NCBI GenBank assembly: GCA_030770535.1
Contig: JASVEC010000015.1
Span: forward strand, 806,001-870,000
Reading direction: 5' to 3'
Source of the DNA: Batkoa obscura
Taxonomy: Eukaryota > Entomophthoromycota > Entomophthoromycetes > Entomophthorales > Batkoaceae
DNA: 64,000 bases
Each line of letters starts with the position of its first letter. Position 1 is the first letter of the stretch. The position numbers and the translations under genes are program-made. The notes beneath the pieces were generated by a model. It saw nothing but the letters and a program-made list of their open reading frames with translations, did no database searches and was not told the DNA's origin. Positions 46,964-57,175 of the stretch are shown piece by piece.

Positions 46964-47423
46964 TGTGAAATATCGCTTTGTCAGTCCTATGGTTAATTAT
47001 AGCATAACAATCGCCCAAGCTGTTGTGTTCTTGAGTTCAGATACAATCAGTCCCGAACCTTTTATTTTGGTTTACTACGAGAATCCCTAACTTCATATCA
47101 TGAAGAACATTATCTCCCCATTTTGATATTCATACTTAGAGTATAAAAGATCTTCTTCAACATAATAACTTGAGGCTTTTTAGTTGAATCATTCCCCAGT
47201 ACTATACTTTTAATAAAGCTATTAAATCTTTATAATAGTGTTTTACATAGATTTTACAGTAATACTATTTATCATATTTGTCTTACATAGTCTATAGTCT
47301 ATTACATGTTATTATTCATAATTCAAGTCTATCTTAGTTACATGAACTAAGACCTTTCGACTTACGACTAGCTGATCAACCAAAAACTGCTTTTGACTCT
47401 AACCACTGAGTACCAGATTCACA
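46964..47423 (-). mobile_element. LTR-B solo LTR, chimera of two subfamilies
   Basis: The first ~75 bp follow subfamily 1 (CTTTGTCAGTCC, AAGCTGTTGTGTTC); from about 47040 it follows subfamily 2 (CAGTCCCGAACC onward) almost identically to the copy at 42004. No matching duplication at the ends. It sits against an older LTR-B relic. Fossil element. Confidence 0.7.
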
Positions 47424-47695
47424 TAGTCAAAATGTCTAAAACAAATAAAATAGATAGTATTATTATAAAGTTTGTATAAAAGACTATGATTATTGTATTA
47501 AAAAAATCATATCTTAATTAAGTAGTTATATATAAGGAATACAATAATAATAATTTTTTATTATAATTACCAAATATAGTCATTAAAACAAAAAAATAAC
47601 ATTTTTATAACTAACATAAATCTTTATAGCAAATTTAAATAAAAAGCTTATATGAATTATAATAAACCGATTCCAAAACTTTAATTAGTTTTTTA
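47424..47695 (+). mobile_element. LTR-B relic fragment
   Basis: Internal LTR-B sequence (AAAACAAATAAAATAGATAGT and onward) can be followed weakly, most similar to the old copy at 33815. The younger copy at 46964 appears inserted beside or into it. Fossil element. Confidence 0.45.
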
Positions 47696-47714
47696 AGTAA
47701 TTTAATAGTTATTA

Positions 47715-47819
47715 TATGAGAGTGTTTTTTTTGACTTCATTATTTTTTCCATTTTTTAAGCGCCATTTAAGCGGAAAATTTGTTAGTCAAATTCTTAAAC
47801 ACAAAAATACATCCCCATA
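47715..47819 (-). mobile_element. MITE-A copy
   Basis: Complete, with TATGAGAGTG and CATCCCCATA ends and AGCGCC centre; very similar to 33502 and 48719. Confidence 0.9.
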
Positions 47820-48462
47820 TTATGAATAATTATAAAGCTGGTAGAACGATCTTTTTTAATAATAAAGTATTTGGTACAAGGTTACATTTTAATAATGTTA
47901 AATATAATTATAATGTATGGTGATGTCCAAATTGATTTTAGAATTTAGTTAAAGATTAATCCAAATTTTAAGTTTTTAAATTTATGAGCCCTTAATATAT
48001 GACTGTAAGTTTGAGAAGCTTAAAATCATATATTTTCTACTTAAAAAATTTATTCCAATTGTTTTGTTTTTTTATACGATTAAAAAAAATAACCATATGG
48101 CTTATACTACTTTTATTAAATATTTGATAGATATATAATATATTTATATATAGTTATTTGACTTTATTTTTTATTGAAATTAAGACGAAACCCAAACTTT
48201 TATAGTTAAACTTCGAAATGGAATTTTTAAAAATTTTAATATAATAGGGAAAAGCACATTATATAAGCGTTATAATTTATTTGTATCAATTTTAACAACT
48301 ATTTAAAATAACCCAGAGTTTATGAGGTTTCCTAATAAAAAAAGTATAATTAAAGTTTATTATTATCAATAATAAACTTAATCAAGCAATGTATAAAATT
48401 AGTGTTTTAAGGGAAATAAAAAATAAAAAGAGTTAGCATTATTATTAACTATAGCTTCAGTA

Positions 48463-48567
48463 TATGGGGGTGTTTTTTTTGGCTTCATCATTTTTTCCAT
48501 CTTTTAAGCGCCATTTGAGCGGAAAAATTATTAGCAAAATTCTTAAATACAGAAATACATCCCCATA
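48463..48567 (-). mobile_element. MITE-A inside a Tx1 relic
   Basis: Complete. The intact Tx1 gene supplies the empty site, CTTCAGTATATTCTTTTG; here it reads CTTCAGTATA-element-TATTCTTTTG, so exactly TA was duplicated. Reading through the MITE into the relic yields a 91-codon open frame that is not a gene. Confidence 0.92.
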
Positions 48568-48718
48568 TTCTTTTGGTGAATGTAAAAGCTTTAGATTTAA
48601 TATAAGTAAAAATCAATATGATTATTCAAAAATAAGTAATAATGGTAATAAAATATTAACGTTACAACCTATCATTAAAAATACAAAAAAAACTAAAGAT
48701 GAACAAATTGAAACTATT

Positions 48719-48825
48719 ATACGAGAGTGTTTTTTTTGACTTCGTTATTTTTTCCATTTTTTAAGCGCTGTTTAAGCGGAAAATTTGTTAGTAAAATTCT
48801 TAAACACAAAAATACATCCCCATAA
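48719..48825 (-). mobile_element. second MITE-A inside the Tx1 relic
   Basis: Complete, with ATACGAGAGTG and CATCCCCATA ends; the internal deletion of the relic begins at its right border. Confidence 0.88.
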
Positions 48826-48968
48826 GATAATGATAAAATAATTTAAAGCTGTGTCAGGTACTTTTGCTTTTTAATAGAGAATTTATTTTTATAGAATTTT
48901 AATCAAAGTTTTAAAGTATAAAATTTTTCAAAATTAATGGAAATGAAACTAATTCGGACACCTCCATA

Positions 48969-49376
48969 TTTAAAAAGTAAACTAATTTTTATAAAAACTT
49001 TTTTTAAAAAACAATAACAAAAAATATTAGTTTCTATTAGCTGATAAAAAATATAAAAAAATTAGAAATTAGATATAAAAGTTTTATTAATATAATATTA
49101 TAACTTATAATAAACTATTAATAGATTCTTATCAGCTTTTGATCAATTATATTAAATTATAATAATAATAATATAAGGATATTTTTTTGATTTCATCACT
49201 TCCATTTTTTAAGTGTATAAACTTTTTACAATTTAATTTGAAACAAAAAAGCTATCTGTTCATTTTTTTTAGTATTTTTAAAATTTTTGGTTAGCTCTAT
49301 ATATAGTAAGGTTTGAGATTGAAGCATTGATCTAAAAACACTAGTTTATTTATTGGTAACAGAATAGCTCTTAATC
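48969..49376. other. intergenic downstream of acid phosphatase
   Basis: AT-rich; a MITE-A fragment at 49171-49216 and nothing else recognised. Confidence 0.4.
49171..49216 (-). mobile_element. MITE-A fragment, right part missing
   Basis: TATAAGGATATTTTTTTGAT then TTCATCACTTCCATTTTTTAAGTG match the left half of the element. Confidence 0.6.
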
Positions 49377-50951
49377 TTAAGAAGTGCCATTAGGGTTAGG
49401 TGTAGTAATGACATCTTTAAAGCATTCTTCAACTAAGTTGAAAGGCTTGCTTGTAATAGATTCTTCTAAGTAAGCTTCAAAACCACCAATAAGATTCAAT
49501 TTCTTATCTAAAAAGTTCAAGAAGCTAGTAAGTTTACAGGTACCATTACACCAAGAAGTTATTAATGGGTTTCCATTATAAAAAGCTCTCAAATGGAATT
49601 GGTCTAAATCTTTAGAAGTGCAATCCTTCTTCCACAACTCAAATTGCATGTTGGAAGAGTATGGTGGCCAGCGCATATCGGTGGCATTGATAGCACCTAA
49701 CAATGGAATGATGGAGGTATCATGGGCGGAGTAATAGTACAATTTCTTTAATTCACCCATTTGTTTGATGCTACTATGATTATAATCAACAAGTTTCTTA
49801 CTATCAATGTTCTTAGCAACGTGGGATAATAGAGTACGCTTCATTTCTAATAAAAAGGCACCCATTCTTAATTTAGCTAAGCTTGGGAATTGGTGTTCAT
49901 TATCACGGAACAATAAACGATATTGAGTATTTCCAGCAACCATAGTGTTATCAATAATCTCTTGGGTAACGCATTTGGAGCCATCTTTAAGGTTACAGAT
50001 AGCTGGCATTTTATGGCAGGTTCTAGCCTGTAAGATATCAGTGAAATAAGCAAAATCATAGGCTTTAGCGTATTCTACACGCTTGGTAGTATTGCTATCA
50101 ACTACAATTGATAAAAAGTTTTTTCTATCAACTAAAGTCTGATTTAATAACTTTTGCATTGGGACGGATTCACGTACTTTTAACTCCAAGTTTGCTAAGT
50201 TAGGACAATTCTTTGGGTTAGGTAAAATGTATTCAGTTTCAGTTGGTAAAGAATAGATAGGTAATTCGTACTTTTTGAACTGTTGAGGAGTAAATTGTTG
50301 GTTATAATTATATGGGAACATACCCGACATTAAAGAGATAGCAGATTGATGTGTACGCCATACATCAGTAGCTCTAACAAACACATCCTTCTTGGCTGAG
50401 TGCCAGTCTTTGTTTAAGAATTTCAGTTGTTCAATGTAGATTTTATTTAAGTTTTGGCCCAACTTAAATTGATAAGCCATACCCTTAGGTGTCAATTGGC
50501 CGGTGGAACAGCTACCTGGCCAGTATAGGCTGGAGTAAGGGTTTAAACTACAGTAGTTAAATGGGGAATCGGCAGGATTACAACTGTTCTTAAAATATTT
50601 AGTACTTTGAACAAAGGTTACGTTGTGGACATGGGTTTGTTCTAAAGCACAATTCCAGGCATCTTTCTCATGACCTTGTGGTAAATAATTGATAGGAGTA
50701 CGATCACCATGACGTCCCATCCATATGGTAGTGATTAATTTACCATCTTTAAACTAAAGTATAAAAATCAATTAATTTATGTTACTTTTGTTACTATTTA
50801 ATTGAATTACCAAAGGTTTGTAAGTTTCAGGGTTTGGTAAACCAGCTTCACAGTAAGTGTATCCACCTGTAAGTTGATCAGATGCAGGTGCATCAAACTC
50901 AGCGTTAACTAATACTAAACTAGTTAAAATTAAAAGGTTGTTAACCAACAT
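49377..50951 (-). CDS. secreted histidine acid phosphatase, copy 1
   Basis: Histidine phosphatase superfamily, branch 2: hydrolyses phosphomonoesters through a phosphohistidine intermediate. Exons 50811-50951 and 49377-50753 (57-nt intron) give 505 residues. A 17-residue hydrophobic signal peptide ends at about VNA. The catalytic motif RHGDRTP (R61-H62-G63) and the proton-donor HD (YYSAHDTS, near 390) are intact. CWPGSC-like WPGSCSTGQLTPKGM recalls the acid phosphatase/2-phosphoxylose phosphatase subgroup. Many paired Cys and N-glycosylation sequons fit secretion. Copy 2 lies head-to-head 790 bp away, with the intron at the same position and an identical C-terminal 21 residues ending NPNGTS. 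Phosphate scavenging is the usual role of secreted members; the substrate is not predictable. Confidence 0.93.
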
Positions 50952-51741
50952 TTTGCAAAAGTAATAAAGATTTTTGACGTATTTACGTTTCTTTTTATAT
51001 TAGTTATTATAAAAACTATTTTTATATCTTCTCTATAAAATATTTTCAACTCGAACTTTGAATCCTTGAAGAATAGAATTGAATTAGCATGACCTTTATT
51101 ATATTGACTTTTTTGCTTTAATTCTCAATAAATCACTTTATTTCCCTTTTTATAAAGGGAAGTTATCTTAAATTATTAAGTGAAATTATTAATTTTTGAA
51201 ACGAAATCACTTTATATAGTAGATAACTTGATATTATTCATGTTGATCAATTTAAAAATTGGTTTATTTTATTAAATTAATATTTTTTAGTTCAATTTTA
51301 GTCTCGTAGTATTTATAATAATAATGATCTATTATTATGATATGTAAAAAAGAATTGAAAGCCCAATTGTAACAACTCTTATTAGTATGCTAAAAATCAG
51401 AGGTAATATAGAGGCACTTATTTTAAAATGCTGAAAAAATAATTCTTACTAATGAATAAAAATTCAATAATATTCTAATAATATTCACTATTCAAAATCA
51501 GGTGCTATACTTTTAATAATAGTATAAATAAAATATTTATTCTTAAGTGAAACTTCAAAAAATGTGGGGTAAATTTACCGAAATTAATACAATTCAAATA
51601 TTAAAGAATAAACAATATGAAAAATGAACTGTCAAGGTGTTTTTAGAACTTATAGCACCTTAACTTTAAATGTTATAAAGTATAAATGTGTAAAAATATA
51701 CCAAGAATTCTTTGTTTTTATTCAATTAGAAAAAACACACC
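50952..51741. promoter_or_regulatory. shared divergent promoter region of two phosphatase genes
   Basis: 790 bp between the two start codons with no repeats of the listed families. The genes are transcribed away from each other, so regulatory sites may be shared. I cannot identify a specific Pho4-like site (no CACGTG or CACGTT seen). Confidence 0.4.
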
Positions 51742-53316
51742 ATGTTAAATTTACTTTTACTATTAGCTGTTGGCGTAGTAACCAGCAACTACCCAGGTTA
51801 TGAGAATGACAAACTTGATGGCTACAACTATTGTGAAGCTGGACTACCTAATCCAGACACTTATCAGCCAATGGTAAACTTTGATTAGCAACTTAAAAGT
51901 ATAAAATCTAATTTTAGTTAGTTTAAGAACGGTAAGTTACTTACATCGATATGGATGAATCGTCATGGTGATCGTACGCCTTACAATATGCTCCCAGAAG
52001 GGTATGAAAATGAGCCATGGAGCTGTGCTTTGGAACAATCCCATGTTGATAACTTAACATTCAAACCAAGCACCAAATACTATCAAAACAGCTGTGACCC
52101 TAATGTCTCTCCATTCAATTATTGTAGTTTGAACCCATACTCCAGTTTATTCTGGCCTGGAAATTGTTCCGCTGGTCAATTAACTCCAAAAGGAATGGCC
52201 TACCAAGTTAAATTAGGACAAAACTTAAAAAAGATTTATCATGAAAAGACAGGTTTAATTCAAGAAAATTGGTTAGGAAATCAAAAAGATATCTTAGTTC
52301 GTGCTAGTGACGTTTGGCGTACCCATCAATCCGCTATCTCTTTAATGTCAGGTATGTTTCCATTCAATTATAACACTCAATTTGATTCAGCTCAATTCCG
52401 AAATTTGGAATTACCTATCTTTACCTTACCAGCTGAGATTGAATATATGGTTCCTAACCCAAAGAATTGTCCAAATATTGCTATTTTGGAGAAAAAAATT
52501 ACACAGTCAAAAGCAATGAAAGAGTTATTGAATTTCACTTTACCTGATCGTAAACAGTTCTTAGATATGGTGTACGACTCAAACAGTACCAGAAAGTTTG
52601 AGTATAACAGAGCTTTTGATTTCTTTTATTTTACTGATATTTTCCAAGTTCGTAAATGTCATAACAAGAAAAACATCTGTTCAAAGAGAGATCCTACTAA
52701 CTGCGTTACCCCAGCTATGGTTGATAATACCATGATTGCCTCCAATGGACAATACCGTATCATGTATCGTGACAATGAGGCTCAATTCCCATTATTAGCT
52801 AAGTTAAGAATGGGTCCCTTTTTATTAGAAATGAAACGTAAGTTTTTGGCTCATATTGCCAATCTCGAGAAAAGTGATAAAATCATTGACTTCAACCATC
52901 CTGCTTATTCAATGATGGGTCAATTAAAGAAGATCTATTACTATTCTGGCCATGATACCTCAGTTACTCCATTACTAGGTGCCTTGAACTCTACTGAAAT
53001 GCGCTGGCCACCTTATTCTTCAAACATTCAATTTGAATTATGGAAAAAGGATAGCAAGAAGTGCAAGAGCAAAAATAGCATCTTGAATCAATATTTTATT
53101 CGCATGTTTTATAATGGCAAATCTTTAGTTACTTCTTGGTGCCCAGAGTCCGGCTGTTCCATCCATAAATTTTTAGGCTATTTAGATAATGACTTGGGAC
53201 TTATTGGTGGGTTTGAAGCTTACTTGCCAGAATCAGTTAGAAATAAGCCTTTCAATTTGGTTGAAGAATGCTTTAAAGATGTCATTACTACACCTAATCC
53301 TAATGGTACTTCTTAA
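51742..53316 (+). CDS. secreted histidine acid phosphatase, copy 2
   Basis: Paralogue of the gene at 49377-50951. Exons 51742-51873 and 51922-53316 (48-nt intron) give 508 residues. Signal peptide MLNLLLLLAVGVVTS; motif RHGDRTP with R58-H59; HD in YYYSGHDTS near 390; WPGNCSAGQLTPKGM segment conserved. The acceptor at 51920-51921 was chosen over the one at 51917 because it keeps the frame FKNGKLLTSIWM, which matches copy 1 (FKDGKLITTIWM). The two proteins differ throughout the body yet share the C-terminal block KPFNLVEECFKDVITT-PNPNGTS, so the duplication is not recent, or the 3' ends have been homogenised. Likely exported phosphatase; substrate unknown. Confidence 0.93.
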
Positions 53317-53749
53317 TAAAAATTCATACTTAAATTAAAAACTTGATGGGAAAACATATATTTGGTGTTTTAATATTTTAACATATAACTATCTAATTCT
53401 AACCCAATTAAATTAATAATCAAAGTGGAATTGACTGCTTTTAATTGGATTCAAACAAGGATAATAAATACAGTTACTAAAACTTAAGATGACATTTTAA
53501 AATTTCTCAGCATTAATCAGCAAATATTTTGCACTAAATCGACACTGAGAATTTATATAAGATTTTTTGTTAAATTCAAACAAAAATTTAGTTTATGAAA
53601 TTTGTCATTGGCTTGCTCAAACTTTGAATAACCTTAAATTGTTATCTAGTAAATTGATGATGCTATTTCTACCCAATATGTATTTCAATAAGAGAATATC
53701 AGTTATTTACTTTCCTTTTACCATGTTCTTATTTTTTAATTATAAAAGA
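53317..53749. other. intergenic, nothing recognised
   Basis: AT-rich, non-coding 3' flank of phosphatase copy 2. A 77-codon frame from 53567 runs into the MITE pair and is not a gene. Confidence 0.4.
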
Positions 53750-53840
53750 TATGGGACGTTTTTAGTTTCATTACTTTTCCATCTTTTAAGCACTGTTTGA
53801 GTGGAAAAATTGTTAGTAAAATTCTTAAATACAAAAATAT
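53750..53840 (-). mobile_element. MITE-A, left arm of a head-to-head palindrome
   Basis: Lacks its own CATCCCCATA end: the sequence passes directly from ACAAAAATA into the TATGGGGATG of the next copy. It is the near-perfect reverse complement of that copy. Confidence 0.88.
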
Positions 53841-53943
53841 ATGGGGATGTATTTTTGTATTTAAGAATTTTACTAACAATTTTTCCACTCAAACAGTGCT
53901 TAAAAGATGGAAAAAATAATGAAGTCAAAAAAAACATCCCCAA
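53840..53943 (+). mobile_element. MITE-A, right arm of a head-to-head palindrome
   Basis: Complete, with TATGGGGATGT and CATCCCCA ends. Both arms share the same private variants (AGTGCT/AGCACT centre, CAAACAG/CTGTTTG), so one arm was copied from the other. Confidence 0.9.
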
Positions 53944-54041
53944 ATATTATTTAATTATTTATTAAATCTAATACTGCCTAGACTTTAACTTTTATTATGT
54001 TTTATAGTAGTACTATAAATAAAAAGTAGACTTATCAAAGT

Positions 54042-54512
54042 TGTGAAATATTGCTTTGACAGCTCTATGATTGATTATAACATAACAATAACTTAAGCTG
54101 TTGTGTTCTCAAGTTCAGTGACAATCAATTCAGAGTCCCTTATTTTTATTTTTTCCGAGAATTTCCAACTTCACATCACTAAGAATACTACTCTCTCGTT
54201 TTCATCCTCTCGTTTTGATATCCATACTTGTTGGAGTATGAAAGAGATTCAACATAATAACTCGAGGCTTTTTAATTAATTATTCGTTGATATTGTACCT
54301 TTAAAGCCAATAAATCTCTCTGATAATATTTTACATAGATTTTGCAATAGTGTCATCTATTCTATTTGTCCTACATAGCCCATAGCCTGTTATATGCTAT
54401 TGTTCATAATTCAAGTCTATCTTAGTTACATAAACTAAGACCTTTCGACTTACGACTAATTAATCAACCAAAAACTGCTTTTGACTCTAACCACTAAGTG
54501 CCAGATTTTATA
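54042..54512 (-). mobile_element. LTR-B solo LTR, older copy
   Basis: Full length, TGTGAAATATTG to CAGATTTTATA, with matching 4-bp flanks AAGT. Internally diverged. Fossil element. Confidence 0.72.
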
Positions 54513-54553
54513 AAGTCCTAATATATATAAAAAATAAGCTTAGAGAATTTTAC

Positions 54554-54586
54554 CTATTTTATCTATTTTATCTATTTTATCTATTT
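54554..54586. repeat. (CTATTTTAT)3.7 tandem repeat
   Basis: Three exact 9-bp units and a partial fourth, about 40 bp beyond the LTR-B copy. Confidence 0.9.
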
Positions 54587-54874
54587 AAAGCTGATATTTT
54601 TTATAAGCTAGCAGCTAATGATAAAATTATTGTTTCAAAATTGCTTGTTTTATTTATGTTACTATTTACTAAATAGTTTTATTAATACAGATGCTTATAA
54701 ATAAATGAAAATGTTAATTATTATGAATTAATTTTTTTTTTACCATTTATAAAACATTTAAAATTGTTATACATAAGTTTACTTAATTTCCTGGTTTTTA
54801 TGATGTTATTAGTTAATTTGAACCTGCTTTTTTAGTTAATTTAATCATAAAAATAGAAACTCTCATTATTTAAA

Positions 54875-54967
54875 TATGGGGATGTATTTTTGTGTTTAAG
54901 AATTTTACTAACAATTTTTCTGCCCAAATAGCCCTTAAAAGATAGAAAATAATGAAGCCAAAAAAAA
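54875..54967 (+). mobile_element. MITE-A copy, right end lost
   Basis: Starts TATGGGGATGT; core normal; ends at GAAGCCAAAAAAAAG without the CATCCCC terminus. Confidence 0.82.
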
Positions 54968-56164
54968 GTAAAAGTTAAATTTAATAATATTGATTATAAT
55001 ACTAACTTAACTAAACCTTTTTTATCAAAACCCTTGATTTTTCATTTTTATTAAGTTTAGATTAATCTTTATTCAAAAGTGTTTTTTTGGTTATATAGTA
55101 AATTTTATATAAATTTTATAAATTATATTTTTATTTATTCATGACAAAAAATCTTTATAATTTATATTGTAATATAAATAAAGTCTATATAGAATAATTA
55201 TAAAAAGTAACAAAATTAGCTTTAAAAACACTAATTTTTTTAATTCTTGCTTGTTATGAGCAGTGCTTTATCAAAATAAAAGAACTAAAGGAAAAGAAGA
55301 AGCTACAAAACAAATCATCAAGGCAAGGGATGAAGAAAAAAGGAACATAGGAATTTAAAAAATAATAGGAAGGTCATGGAGGAAAAATGACGTGTTGTTC
55401 CACAACTTCACTCTAGGGCCAAACAAAATACTGGAAAATAATTTCTCACTTTATAAGAGATTAAAAATCTCTCAAAGGTTAACAATACTTATAAATGAGA
55501 GTCTGTTATTTTTTTGCTACAACTATAGAGAATAAAGAGCTCGAGGATTTATAGTTGAGCTTATTAAAATGTTTATAGATAATTCATGGTATTGGATTAG
55601 TAATAAAAGGTAAGGTTTTGGATGAGACTAGAGGAAATAATTATTTAACAAGAAAAATGAAAGTGAAAAACCTTACCTTTAATTGTTAAAATAGTTAATA
55701 TACTGATACAAAAGATACTCTTATATTTAGTTAACCTCTTCTATTACAAATTAATTTCATATTTTACTTCATAAAGCCAATCAATTAGTTGATTAGTCTA
55801 TTTTTTTCGTCTTTATTGGTTGAAATTTTCGTAATATCATCGAATCAATTTCATTTTTTTAGTATACACAGCTAGAGATATAGTAACTATCTAAATTGTT
55901 TGGTCTAATTTATAAAAAATTACATAATAACTAAAATTAGCCAATAATTTAATTAATATATGATGATAGCCTTTACCCATCCAAATAAGTGAACAGGTTA
56001 ATACATAAAGCAAAAAGTAAACAAAATTAATTATAGTTTATTAAATATATCCATATTTTTATTGATAGATATGAAAAATAAAATAATGAGAGTGTTAATA
56101 TTATATAAATAAAACTTATATTTTAAAGTACTTGTATGGGCATTTCAGCTTGAAGCCCATCAAT
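54968..56164. other. intergenic with a coding-like island
   Basis: 55240-55480 is richer in C and G and has the texture of lysine- and glutamate-rich coding sequence, but no frame stays open. A 14-bp inverted repeat follows at 55606-55680. Otherwise AT-rich and empty. Confidence 0.4.
55606..55680. repeat. 14-bp inverted repeat, 47-bp spacer
   Basis: AAAGGTAAGGTTTT at 55606-55619 and AAAACCTTACCTTT at 55667-55680 are exact reverse complements. Confidence 0.75.
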
Positions 56165-57175
56165 TTATCCTCTCCTAAAGATATCATCAAATAAAAACCC
56201 AATTCCTTCTGCTATCTTTCGGTTAGCTCGAATAATAACAAAAGGTGTAATAAAGCAGCTTATGGAATATAATAATGTGTAAATGCATTGGATCCAAACT
56301 GGTGCTTCATTCTGAGTTATGTTTTCATATAACACAAAGCAGATAAAAGGTACGTGAGTGCAAGTATATACAATAGTAGCTGGTAGAAATTTCCTTAAAA
56401 TAGCTTTTTCAGAGGCACTTGCTACTCTTTGTGGGCGCGACTTATTGATCCAATGTACTTTTGATTTGCTTGACTCCACATCTGATAGTTGTATTGGCTC
56501 TGTTTGCTCAACTGTGCGTTTGTTTGAAGTGTTAGGAGTTATAGAATCTGAAGTTGATTTTAGTAAATCACTAAACTTAAGAAGGATCATAAATGCGAAA
56601 AAAGCGTGTGTTATACCTCCAAGTACCATGATGCAAAGGAATATTATGGTTATTGTCAGAGATAGTGGGTCATGAGAAGTATAGGGGACAGTCACTATCA
56701 AAGCACTTGAATGTGGGGAAAATACATTTAAAATACCAACTGATATTAGTAATACTATACATGTAGCCCAATAAACAATTAATGTGACAAACCAGTATAT
56801 AGGTTTTATTTTCCTTTCTAAAGCGACTAACCAGAAGTAGTAGGAATATCTCATGCCAACTGAAAAAGGGAAGGTCAGTAACGCCAAATTAAATAAAAAG
56901 CCAAGTAATTGGTATAACCATATTGGAAGTTGACCATGATCATTTACAAGCCATGATATTGATAAAGTAATGGTTGATATTGAATACATCAAAACAGGCA
57001 GTATCATATGAGCAATTAGTGTATTTCCAACTCGATCCCTTGAAAACATACGATCCCTTAACAAAACAACACTAATCAACATCATTGGAAAAAGGCTCAA
57101 TGTGCAAAAGACAATATTTATTATATGGAATACATGAAGCAGTATATGTTCGGTATCATATTCTCCCATGGGCAT
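56165..57175 (-). CDS. seven-helix receptor (GPCR-like)
   Basis: 336 residues, no intron; the next in-frame Met is at residue 3. Seven hydrophobic segments at about 13-40, 52-78, 87-110, 127-150, 173-203, 268-288 and 298-318. After the third helix comes LVALERKIKP (E120-R121), a likely counterpart of D/ERY. The long third cytoplasmic loop (about 205-262) is rich in Ser, Thr and charged residues (SITPNTSNKRTVEQ, SKSKVHW), suited to phosphorylation and G-protein coupling. After helix 7, IIRANRKIAEG resembles a helix-8 region. It is unlike the receptor at 38148 in sequence, so the two are not recent duplicates. Ligand unknown. Confidence 0.7.
   Translation of the reverse strand: MPMGEYDTEHILLHVFHIINIVFCTLSLFPMMLISVVLLRDRMFSRDRVGNTLIAHMILPVLMYSISTITLSISWLVNDHGQLPIWLYQLLGFLFNLALLTFPFSVGMRYSYYFWLVALERKIKPIYWFVTLIVYWATCIVLLISVGILNVFSPHSSALIVTVPYTSHDPLSLTITIIFLCIMVLGGITHAFFAFMILLKFSDLLKSTSDSITPNTSNKRTVEQTEPIQLSDVESSKSKVHWINKSRPQRVASASEKAILRKFLPATIVYTCTHVPFICFVLYENITQNEAPVWIQCIYTLLYSISCFITPFVIIRANRKIAEGIGFLFDDIFRRG

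Larger units (their letters stand above)
47916..48968 (+). mobile_element. Tx1 relic with two nested MITE-A copies
   Basis: Both ends are present: TATGGTGATGTCCAAATTG at the left and CGGACACCTCCATA at the right. The 5' non-coding part and the first ~150 codons of the transposase-like gene are recognisable (48195-48720, plus strand) but frame-broken, and the middle and 3' coding part are deleted. MITE-A copies sit at 48463-48567 and 48719-48825. The 5' non-coding part aligned with Tx1 is what fixes the right end of the intact copy at 33401. Confidence 0.8.

Noticed and set aside
48464-48739. 91-codon open frame, first half made by a MITE-A copy
   Set aside because: It starts in the MITE terminal repeat and reads into a broken Tx1 relic, then into a second MITE. 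It is a by-product of nesting, not a gene.
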